DNA from: WHSW01 sp963769945
GTDB lineage: Bacteria > Actinomycetota > Thermoleophilia > Solirubrobacterales > 70-9
Direction of reading: 5' to 3'
DNA: 64,000 nucleotides
NCBI GenBank assembly: GCA_963769945.1
Contig: CAVYOA010000008.1
Span: 1 to 64,000 of the forward strand
Shown here: positions 57,435-64,000 of the stretch, piece after piece
Layout of the letters: each line of letters starts with the position of its first letter
Numbering within the stretch: the first letter of the stretch is position 1
Notes under the pieces: generated by a model
Told to the model about the DNA's origin: nothing
Databases searched by the model: none
Seen by the model: the letters and a program-made list of their open reading frames with translations, nothing else
Program-made: the position numbers and the translations under genes

Positions 57435-57896
57435 GTGCAGACGTGGGTCGCAACCGCAGAGGAACTTCCGCTGGCCGCTCGGCTACTCGGCGAGTTTCGC
57501 GACCACTACGGGCGTGACACGCCGAGCGACGCCGAGTTCACCGACAGCGTCGCGCGGATCGCGACTGCGGGCAGCGGCGAATACCTGCTCGGTGCGCTCG
57601 CAGACGAAGCGATCGGCGTGCTCCAGCTGCGTTATCGCTGGAGCATTTGGACCTCCAGCGAAGACGCGTGGATCGAGGATGTCTTCGTACGCGAGAGCGC
57701 TCGCCGAGCCGGACTCGGCCGCGCCTTGATCGAGCTCGCGATGGAGCGAGCGCGCGATCGCGGCTGCGCGAGGATCGAGCTCGACGTCGATGAAGCCAAC
57801 ACGGCCGCGCTGCAGCTCTACCTCAGCCTCGGCTTCTCGGCCGAGATCAAGGCGGAGTTGCGCAGCCTGATGATGGGCCGGCGCCTGGATGACTGA
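57435..57896 (+). CDS. GNAT-family N-acetyltransferase
   Basis: 153 aa from GTG 57435. AcCoA loop VRESARRAGLGRALIELAME (R-x-x-G-x-G), preceded by DAWIEDVFV and followed by IELDVDEANTAALQLYLSLG, the standard motif-A/motif-B order. Substrate not predictable. Overlaps the next coding region by eight bases. Confidence 0.87.
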   Translation: MQTWVATAEELPLAARLLGEFRDHYGRDTPSDAEFTDSVARIATAGSGEYLLGALADEAIGVLQLRYRWSIWTSSEDAWIEDVFVRESARRAGLGRALIELAMERARDRGCARIELDVDEANTAALQLYLSLGFSAEIKAELRSLMMGRRLDD

Positions 57897-59208
57897 GATG
57901 GAGACGCTTACCGCAGGCAGGCGGCAGCTCGCCTCGAGCCTGCCGACACGCTCGGGATCCCGCTCGGCACCGGCCAGCCGCCGGAGTTCGTCGCGGCGCT
58001 CGGCGAGCGCGACGACTGGACCAATCTCCGGATCTACGGCGCCCTGCTGCTGGCATGGTCGGAGGCCTTCAAGCATCCCGCACGTTCATTACCTCTCGGG
58101 CTTCTTCGGCCCGGTCGAGCGCGCGCTTCGCGACGACGGCGCCAACATCAGCTTCGCCCCCGCCGACTTTCGCCGCTTCGAGCCGTTGCTCGAACAGCAA
58201 AAGCCGCGGGTCATGGCGACCGTCGCCGCGCCAGCCGACCCCGGCGGCTGGTGCAGCCTCTCGCTGCACGCCGGCGGCACGCGCCGCGAGCTTGCCCGCG
58301 CGGGTGCTGACCCAGAGCGCCTGCTCGTCGTCGAGGTCTCGCCCAACTTCCCACGCACGCGGGGCCTGCCGCCGGAGCACCAGCACGCGATCCACGTCGA
58401 CGAGATCGACATTCTCGTCGAGTCCGAGGCGCAGCCGTTCGCCCTGCCCGAGCCCGAGCCCGCGGCGACAGACGAGTCGATCGCGGCCCACGCCAGCCGC
58501 TTCATTCCCGACGGCTCCACGCTTCAGACCGGGATCGGGACGATCCCCTCGGCAATTGTTGCTCGCCTGGCCGAAGGCGACGGCGGCGACTACGGCATCC
58601 ATTCGGAGATGTTCACCAACGGGCTCATGGCCCTGCACGAGGCCGGCAAGGTGAGCAACCGCAAGGGCCAGTTCGACGGCGTCTCGGTCGCGACCTTCGC
58701 CGGCGGCTCGCCCGAGCTCTACGCCTGGCTCGACGACAACCCCGATATCGCGTTCCTTCCAGTCGAGGTGGTCAACTCGCCGGACGTGATCGCCCGCAAC
58801 CGGCTCATGGTCACGATCAACGCGGCGATGTCGGTCGACATCCACGGCCAGGTCGTCGCCGACACGATCGCCGGCAGCCAGTACTCGGGCATCGGCGGCC
58901 ATGAGGACTTCATCTCCGGCGCGGCACTGTCGCTCGAGGATCGCTCGCTGATCTGCATGCCCTCGACGGTCGAGATCGACGGCGAGTTGCGCAGCCGAAT
59001 CGTGCCCTACTTCGACGCGGGCACCGTGATCACGACCCCGCGCCACCAGGTCGACGTGATCGTCACCGAGCACGGTGCCGCCGAACTCCAGGGACTCACG
59101 GTCCACCAGCGCGGCGAGGCGCTCGCGGAGATCGCCCACCCCGACTTCCGCGACGACCTGCGGGAGGCCGCGCAGCGCGCGTCTCACGGTCGCGCCGCCG
59201 GGGGCTAG
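57889..59208 (+). CDS. acetyl-CoA hydrolase/4-hydroxybutyrate CoA-transferase family protein (two frameshifts)
   Basis: About 440 aa from ATG 57889 or 57898. The joined N-terminus reads LEPADTLGIPLGTGQPPEFV, then RIYGALLLAWSEAFKHP, returning after breaks near 57916 and 58081 to HVHYLSGFFGPVERALRD. Catalytic block is GIHSEMFTNGLMALHEAGKV with the glutamate that forms the CoA thioester; also LQTGIGTIPSAIVARL and ISGAALSLEDRSLICMPST. Moves CoA between organic acids or hydrolyses acyl-CoA. Substrate range not predictable. Confidence 0.85.
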   Translation: MTEMETLTAGRRQLASSLPTRSGSRSAPASRRSSSRRSASATTGPISGSTAPCCWHGRRPSSIPHVHYLSGFFGPVERALRDDGANISFAPADFRRFEPLLEQQKPRVMATVAAPADPGGWCSLSLHAGGTRRELARAGADPERLLVVEVSPNFPRTRGLPPEHQHAIHVDEIDILVESEAQPFALPEPEPAATDESIAAHASRFIPDGSTLQTGIGTIPSAIVARLAEGDGGDYGIHSEMFTNGLMALHEAGKVSNRKGQFDGVSVATFAGGSPELYAWLDDNPDIAFLPVEVVNSPDVIARNRLMVTINAAMSVDIHGQVVADTIAGSQYSGIGGHEDFISGAALSLEDRSLICMPSTVEIDGELRSRIVPYFDAGTVITTPRHQVDVIVTEHGAAELQGLTVHQRGEALAEIAHPDFRDDLREAAQRASHGRAAGG

Positions 59209-59274
59209 CGCAGGCGTGGCGCCCGGCGGCAGAGAACGCCGAAGCTCGGCGACTCTGCCGCTCGGACGCAGACG

Positions 59275-59907
59275 CTAACGCGACGCCTTTTTCCTGCTCC
59301 GCTTGGGCGCCGAAGTACGCCGTGAAGCGGGCTTGCTGCGGCGCGAGGCGGGCTTGCGCCGCCGAGCCGCGGGCTTGCGACGCTCCGAGCTCGGGATCTC
59401 CTCGCTGACCACCGCCTTGGTCAGGATGGGGATCTGCCCGGCGAGGAACTTCGCCATGCGCTCCTCGTCGCGACGGATCGTGCGGGCGAGGGTCGCCGTT
59501 TCAGAGTCCCCGACGCCGGTGGCGAGGGCCTCGATCGCCGTATACGTCGCGATCTCCTCATGCTCGTTGAAGTACTCGGTCTTGACGTTCTTGAGCATCT
59601 TCTCGGCCTCGCCGGTACCGCGCACCATGTGCAGCGGGCCCTTGGCGAGCGCTTTCACCTTGCCGGTCGCCTGCCCGGCGACCTTGTCGACCAGCTGGGC
59701 ACCGCCGCCGCCGAGCTTCTTGATGCGCTTCTCGAGCTCGCGGGCATGGGCCTTCGTCTCGCGCAGGTGCTCCTGCTGGCGCTTCTTCAGCGGCTTGCGC
59801 GTGGTCATCGCGATGTGGGCCTCGAGCGACGCCTCGAGCTCGCGCTCCTTGCCGTAGGCCTCGCTCAGGTACTGGATCAACTTGGTGTTCTTGACGGAAT
59901 CTGACAT
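59275..59907 (-). CDS. DUF892/YciE-type ferritin-like protein with basic histone-like tail
   Basis: 210 aa from ATG 59907 with AAAGGAGATT upstream. The helical ferritin-like core includes KLIQYLSEAYGKERELEASL, QEHLRETKAHARELEKRI, EYFNEHEEIATYTAIEAL and RTIRRDEERMAKFLAGQI, with Glu and His residues at di-iron positions. The last 40 residues are a repetitive Arg/Lys/Pro/Ala/Ser tail (KPAARRRKPASRRSKPASRR), similar in type to HupB or H1-like tails. The tail suggests DNA binding, as in Dps, but this is inference. Confidence 0.83.
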   Translation of the reverse strand: MSDSVKNTKLIQYLSEAYGKERELEASLEAHIAMTTRKPLKKRQQEHLRETKAHARELEKRIKKLGGGGAQLVDKVAGQATGKVKALAKGPLHMVRGTGEAEKMLKNVKTEYFNEHEEIATYTAIEALATGVGDSETATLARTIRRDEERMAKFLAGQIPILTKAVVSEEIPSSERRKPAARRRKPASRRSKPASRRTSAPKRSRKKASR

Positions 59908-59989
59908 CTGAATCTCCTTTGTTTGGTCCCTAGAGCGCTACCCGCAGGCCCGTGACCTACTCGTCTGCGAGTTCGGCAAGACTGGGGGC

Positions 59990-60712
59990 GTGTTCGAAGC
60001 AGCGCTCTGGGGGCTCGTCGGTGGGTTGGCGCTCGTCCTCGGCGCCGTGATCGCGTTCCAGCTTAAACCGGGTCGGCAGGTGGTCGCCTACATCATGGCG
60101 TTTGGCTCCGGAGTCCTGATCAGCGCCGTCGCCTATGACCTCACCGCGGAGGCTTTCACGCTCGGCGGCCGTGATGCGGTCGGTATCGGCCTCGCCGCAG
60201 GCGCGCTCGTGTATGCCGGGCTGGCGTGGCGGATCAAGGGTCCCGCCGCCGAGTCCGGCGTCCCAGACGATGGCGCTGGGGCTCGCCGGATCGCCCTCGG
60301 TGCCCTGCTTGACGGAATTCCGGAATCGGCCGCAATCGGGCTGACTCTGCTCGGAGGAGGTGGCGTCGGCGTGGCCTTCATCGTCGCCGTCTTCATCTCC
60401 AACCTGCCGGAAGCGATCTCGGCCTCGGCAGAATTCCTTCGAGCCGGGCGCTCGCGAGCGTGGATTCTGTGTCTGTGGGGTGCGATCGCCGTCGTTTCAT
60501 CGTTATCGGCGGCGATCGGTTACGCGCTGCTGGGCGGCGGCTCGGCGTTCTTGCAGGCTGCGGTCAACGCCTTTGCCGGCGGCGCGATCATGACCATGCT
60601 CGCAACCTCGATGATCCCCCAGGCCTACGAGGAGAGCGGCCGCTCACTGGGCGTCGGCCTCGTCACCGTCCTCGGCTTCGCCTTTGCCGCGGGGCTGACA
60701 GGGATCGCTTGA
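59990..60712 (+). CDS. ZIP-family metal transporter
   Basis: 240 aa from GTG 59990, seven or eight TM helices. TM4 has ALGALLDGIPESAAIGLTLL and TM5 VFISNLPEAISASAEFLRAG, the acidic/Asn-Pro-Glu metal-binding centre of ZIP proteins (the usual His residues are Asp/Asn here). Takes up divalent metal into the cytosol; specificity unknown. Followed by the fourth palindromic element. Confidence 0.85.
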   Translation: MFEAALWGLVGGLALVLGAVIAFQLKPGRQVVAYIMAFGSGVLISAVAYDLTAEAFTLGGRDAVGIGLAAGALVYAGLAWRIKGPAAESGVPDDGAGARRIALGALLDGIPESAAIGLTLLGGGGVGVAFIVAVFISNLPEAISASAEFLRAGRSRAWILCLWGAIAVVSSLSAAIGYALLGGGSAFLQAAVNAFAGGAIMTMLATSMIPQAYEESGRSLGVGLVTVLGFAFAAGLTGIA

Positions 60713-60836
60713 GAGGGCGGCTGTCGCTGATTGTGGTCGATCCGCTGCGCTGGTTGCGGGATGTGAGCGGGTCTGCTGGGTGGGGAAGCTGTGCTTCGGG
60801 AGTTAATGGGTCTCCGCGCTCGGCGCACCCACATGT

Positions 60837-60871
60837 GGAGATCCAAGCCCGACTGCCGGGCCTAGATCTCC
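60837..60871. repeat. 35-bp palindromic element, copy 4
   Basis: GGAGATC...GATCTCC ends, inner stem GCCCG-ACTGC-CGGGC. The stem extends outward with CGCACC (60824-60829) and GGTGCG (60875-60880), and further out GCTGGGTGG (60775-60783) pairs with CCACCCAGC (60926-60934). Between the convergent ZIP and SDR genes; the rest of this 276-base gap has only a small GAAGC-TGT-GCTTC hairpin. Confidence 0.82.
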
Positions 60872-60988
60872 TCAGGTGCGTAGCAGGCGTCGATTCAACC
60901 GATCGAGCCAGCCAAAGCCACCTCGCCACCCAGCCCTGACCACGCCCGCGCCGCCGACGCGGCCCGGGCGCCCGAACGAACTGCCGGC

Positions 60989-61888
60989 CTACCGTGCCGC
61001 CGTCTCGCTCTCGCTCGGCGTGTCGGTCGTCTGCGGATCGTCGAGCGCGGGTTCTGAATGCGCGGCGCGGTCCTCGTAAGCAGCGCGCACGCGCGTGTCG
61101 GGTTCGGCCAGAACCTTGTCGGCCTTGAGCAGGCGGGCGATCGCCTCGCGGGCGCCTCGCGGCAGCAGGTTCATCGCCTTGTTGATCGCCACTGTCTCGC
61201 GTGGCACCCAAACGTCGAACTTTGGTCGCTCGAGCGCACCGACGATCGCGTCTGCGACGTCTTCGGGCTCCAGGGGCTTGACCGCGCGCGTTTCGGGCAG
61301 ACCCGATCCGAGCTCGGTCTTGACCACCGCGGGCATGACGACAGACACCTCGATATTGGTCTTGTGAAGCTCGGCGCGCACCGCCTCCGAGACGCCGACG
61401 ACGAAGTGCTTGGTGCCGCAGTAGGTGGCGCCGCCGGGAAAGCCTGCCTTGCCGGCCTGGGAGGCGATGTTGACGACATGCCCGGAGTTTCGCCGCTGCA
61501 TCCGCGGCAGCGCCAGCTTCATCCCGTGAAGGACGCCATGAACGTTGATGTCGACCATGCGCCGGGCGGTGAGGTCGTCCTCGTCGACGAACGGGCTCAG
61601 GGGCATGATCCCCGCGTTGTTGATGATCACGTCGAGCGATCCGAGGCGCTCTTCTACCTGGTCGAGAAAGCCTTCGAAGGAATCGCGGCGGGTGACGTCG
61701 AGCTCGAGTGCGAGCGTGTCGGCGCCGAGCTCGGCCGCCGTCTGCTCGGCGAGGTCGCGGTCGAGATCGCCGATCGCGACCTTCGCGCCCTTTCGCACCA
61801 GAGCTTGAGCCGTGGCCTTGCCGATCCCGCGGGCGCCGCCGGTGATCGCAACTACCTTGCCGTTGAGCGAACGCGGTTGCCTTGCCAT
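60989..61888 (-). CDS. short-chain dehydrogenase/reductase
   Basis: 299 aa from ATG 61888 with AGGAGG upstream. Classical SDR: VVAITGGARGIGKATAQALV, NNAGIMP, NIASQAGKAGFPG, Y-x-x-x-K in ATYCGTKHFVVGV, and a C-terminal extension of about 45 residues, acidic at the end (AYEDRAAHSEPALDDPQTT). Substrate unknown. Divergent from a P450 gene with 136 bases between starts; the two could act in one oxidative pathway. Confidence 0.9.
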   Translation of the reverse strand: MARQPRSLNGKVVAITGGARGIGKATAQALVRKGAKVAIGDLDRDLAEQTAAELGADTLALELDVTRRDSFEGFLDQVEERLGSLDVIINNAGIMPLSPFVDEDDLTARRMVDINVHGVLHGMKLALPRMQRRNSGHVVNIASQAGKAGFPGGATYCGTKHFVVGVSEAVRAELHKTNIEVSVVMPAVVKTELGSGLPETRAVKPLEPEDVADAIVGALERPKFDVWVPRETVAINKAMNLLPRGAREAIARLLKADKVLAEPDTRVRAAYEDRAAHSEPALDDPQTTDTPSESETAAR

Positions 61889-62024
61889 TGTCTGTGGTTC
61901 CTCCTGGAGGTCGTGCGACCCGCCGCATACGGGCGCGATGTTCGTGAGCCTAGCGAGCACCGGCCCGTTCCCGCGCCACACCGCTGGCGGAGAAGTCCTC
62001 TGTTGGCGCTTAGTCTGTGGCGCC

Positions 62025-63500
62025 GTGAGCACGATCGAAATCGAGCCTGAGCCCGAGGCGCCCGTATACGGCCTGCCCGAGAGCGACGGGCGTCCGGCCG
62101 CCATGTCGATGAGCCCGTTGCGCAGGATCCGCGAGGACATCGCCAGCGAGCGCCAGGCACGCGTGCCCTACCCGCCCGGCCGCACGAACTTCGACCTCGC
62201 CCGTACCCGCCAGATGGCCTACGACCCGCTGCCGCTGCTGCTTTCCGCCTACGAGGAGTTCGGCCCGATCTACACCCTGCGCCTGATGCATTCGCCGGTC
62301 GTGTTCATGCTCGGGCCCGCCGCCAACCACTACGTAACCGTGTCGCATCCCCACAACTTCCACTGGCGCGAGGGCAGCTTCGGCGACCTGATCCCCCTGC
62401 TCGGTGACGGCCTGCTGACGATCGACGCCGGCTATCACGACCGTGCCCGCCGAATCATGCTCCCGGCGTTTCACCACGAACAGATCGAGGCCTCGGTTGA
62501 AGCGATGGTGAGCGAAGCCGACGCGGCGATCGCCGGCTTGGTGCCAAATGAGATCCTCGATGTATATGCCTGGTCGCGCCGGCTGGCGATGCGGATCGCG
62601 ATGCGAGCGCTGCTCGGGCTCGACCCCGACGACGGCGACCGTGGCGCCACCGCAGCGGTTCACTTCGAGCGCGCGCTCGGCTACTACGGCACCGACTACT
62701 TGATGCGACTGCTGCGCGGCCCTCGCTCGCCGTGGCAGCGGCTGAAGAGCTCACGCAAGGTGCTCGACGAGATCGTCTATGCGGAGCTCGCCGAGCGCCG
62801 AGCGCGCCAGGATCTCGATCGCCTCGACATCCTCAGCCTGCTGCTCTCGGCGCGCGACGAGGACGGCTCGGCGCTCGCAGACGAGGAGGTGCGCGACCAG
62901 CTGATGACGCTGATGTTCGCGGGCCACGACACCACCACCTCGACAGTCAGCTTCCTGCTCTACGAGCTCGCTCGCCATCCGGACGTGCTCGCCAGAGTCC
63001 AAACCGAGCAGGACGAGGTCCTCGGCGGCCGCGCTCCGAGCGCTGAGCTCTTCAGGCAGATGCCCTATCTCGACATGGTTGTCGACGAGGTCCTGCGCCT
63101 CTACCCCGCCGCGTGGGTAGGACCACGGCGAGCCGTGCGCGATTTCGAGTTCGCCGGCTTCACGGTCCCGGCCGGCGCCCACGTCGACTACTGCTCGTGG
63201 GCCAGCCATCGCCTCCCCGAGGTCTTCCCCGACCCCGAGGCCTTCATCCCCGAGCGCTTCACGCCGGAGCGCAGGGCGGCGCTGCCGCGCGGCGCCTACG
63301 TGCCCTTCGGCGGCGGCTCGCGGATCTGCATCGGCAAGCGTTTCGGCCAGACCGAGGTCAAGGTCCTCGCGACGATGCTTGTCCAGCGGCTGCGCTTCGA
63401 GCTATTGCCGGGCCGCACGATGACGATCCGCCAGATGCCCACCCTCAGCCCCAAGGGCGGGCTCGAGATGCGGATCCGCGAGCGCTCGCTCTCCGGCTAG
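62025..63500 (+). CDS. cytochrome P450 (CYP4/CYP102-like soluble form)
   Basis: 491 aa from GTG 62025 (STIEIEPEPEAPVYGLPESD). I-helix LMFAGHDTTTSTV, ExxR VVDEVLRLYP, PERF region FIPERFTPERR, and heme loop VPFGGGSRICIGKRFGQTE with axial Cys435. The N-terminus lacks a membrane anchor. Likely a fatty-acid or terpenoid hydroxylase by similarity to class II-like bacterial P450s, but no redox partner is next to it. Confidence 0.92.
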   Translation: MSTIEIEPEPEAPVYGLPESDGRPAAMSMSPLRRIREDIASERQARVPYPPGRTNFDLARTRQMAYDPLPLLLSAYEEFGPIYTLRLMHSPVVFMLGPAANHYVTVSHPHNFHWREGSFGDLIPLLGDGLLTIDAGYHDRARRIMLPAFHHEQIEASVEAMVSEADAAIAGLVPNEILDVYAWSRRLAMRIAMRALLGLDPDDGDRGATAAVHFERALGYYGTDYLMRLLRGPRSPWQRLKSSRKVLDEIVYAELAERRARQDLDRLDILSLLLSARDEDGSALADEEVRDQLMTLMFAGHDTTTSTVSFLLYELARHPDVLARVQTEQDEVLGGRAPSAELFRQMPYLDMVVDEVLRLYPAAWVGPRRAVRDFEFAGFTVPAGAHVDYCSWASHRLPEVFPDPEAFIPERFTPERRAALPRGAYVPFGGGSRICIGKRFGQTEVKVLATMLVQRLRFELLPGRTMTIRQMPTLSPKGGLEMRIRERSLSG

Positions 63501-63504
63501 AGGC

Positions 63505-64000
63505 TTAGGTGCCCCAGGCGAATGTGGGTAGCGCGCGCGGAATCGATTTCTCGTCTTCGCAGTCGTTAGCGGTGTCCTCGGCCTCGCCGCCGTCGCAGAG
63601 GTCATCGCCCGGTCCGCCGTCGAGAGCGTCCGAGCCGTCGTTGCCGAAGAGGTTGTCGTCGCCGAGCTGGCCGAAGAGCTTGTCGTTGTTGTCCTCGCCC
63701 GAGAGCTTGTCGTTGCCATCGCCGCCGTAGAGCTTGTCCTGGCCGTTGATTCCGCCGCGGATGACGATCGCCAACGTCGGAGCCGAAGATGGTGTCGTCG
63801 TTGCCGCCACCGTCCATCAGCTTCGGCGCGATCTTTGGTGTCTTCGTCGAAAGCGTGTCGTTGTGGGTGAAGCCGAGCAGCTTGTCGGCGCCGCCCGCTT
63901 CGATGACGTCGTCGTTGAAGCCGCCGTCGAGAACGTCATTGCCGTCGTCGACGATCTCGCCGCCGACTTCGGCCCAGCCGTAGATGCGATCGTCGCCAGC
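63505..64000 (-). CDS. RTX/hemolysin-type calcium-binding repeat protein, C-terminal part (one frameshift)
   Basis: The stop is at 63505; the protein begins outside the window. Nonapeptide-type repeats include LYGGDGNDKLSGEDNNDKLF, LFGNDGSDALDGGPGDDLCD and, upstream, DDGNDVLDGGFNDDVIEAGG and GGGNDDTIFGSD, the GGxGxDxLx parallel beta-roll that binds Ca2+. The frame changes near 63770 (FGSDVGD / VIRGGINGQDK). It ends with two cysteines (LCDGGEAEDTANDCEDEK) and a short hydrophobic tail. Secreted or surface-located. Five bases separate its stop from the P450 stop. Confidence 0.85.

Overview
The window is about 64 kb of high-GC, coding-dense DNA. GTG and TTG starts, ATGA/GTGA start-stop overlaps and coding bias point to Actinomycetota. 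The gene content (two P450s, class III cyclases, an Rv0501/Rv0502-like pair, acidic orphan proteins) best fits class Thermoleophilia, order Solirubrobacterales. That placement is inference from gene content, not a phylogeny. No phage, IS element, CRISPR array, rRNA or tRNA is evident.

The sequence carries many single-base indels. clpC alone is split into about ten frame segments. lysS, a nucleoside phosphorylase, a cyclase/AAA/TPR regulator, a sirtuin, a CoA-transferase and others are each broken one or more times. Several of these genes are essential and the broken parts join into full-length, family-like proteins, so I treat the breaks as sequence errors, not pseudogenes.

1-16.6 kb: a conserved housekeeping block, read right to left on the minus strand: tilS, hpt, ftsH, a small secreted protein, folP, folB, folK, coaX, dusB, greA, lysS, clpC. 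It resembles the Bacillus tilS-hprT-ftsH-coaX-folPBK-dusB-lysS-clpC order. A class III cyclase lies upstream of tilS. A GST-like gene and a secreted coiled-coil protein are inserted on the plus strand. 16.9-24.6 kb: envelope and lipid genes (SCP-2-like protein, lysophospholipid acyltransferase, SDR epimerase), a nucleoside phosphorylase flanked by two helical proteins, and a large secreted cell-wall hydrolase with three peptidoglycan-acting domains. 24.7-35.5 kb: sirtuin, a FadN-type beta-oxidation protein, SRPBCC, beta-propellers, PadR, PAP2, CdsA, a PHP phosphoesterase and an acyl-CoA dehydrogenase with a palindromic operator. 35.5-41.3 kb: a small operon (membrane protein, acidic protein, cupin, GNAT, peroxiredoxin), two CaCA antiporters and a lipoprotein. 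41.4-48.8 kb: an ArsA-type ATPase operon with a zinc-ribbon/cyclase/AAA/TPR regulator, a ferritin-like protein, EVE, DUF2203 and NUDIX. 48.8-64 kb: threonine dehydratase, P450, AI-2E exporter, a CarH-like B12 light sensor divergent from SDR and SRPBCC genes, an MFS/TetR pair with twin operators, a CoA-transferase, DUF892, ZIP, SDR, a second P450 and the end of an RTX-repeat protein.

The most unusual signal is a family of four palindromes, each exactly 35 bp, at 7857, 24621, 46396 and 60837. All four lie between convergent genes. Ends and tip are conserved while the middle of the stem varies with compensatory changes, and two copies sit inside larger inverted repeats. I know of no named family they match.
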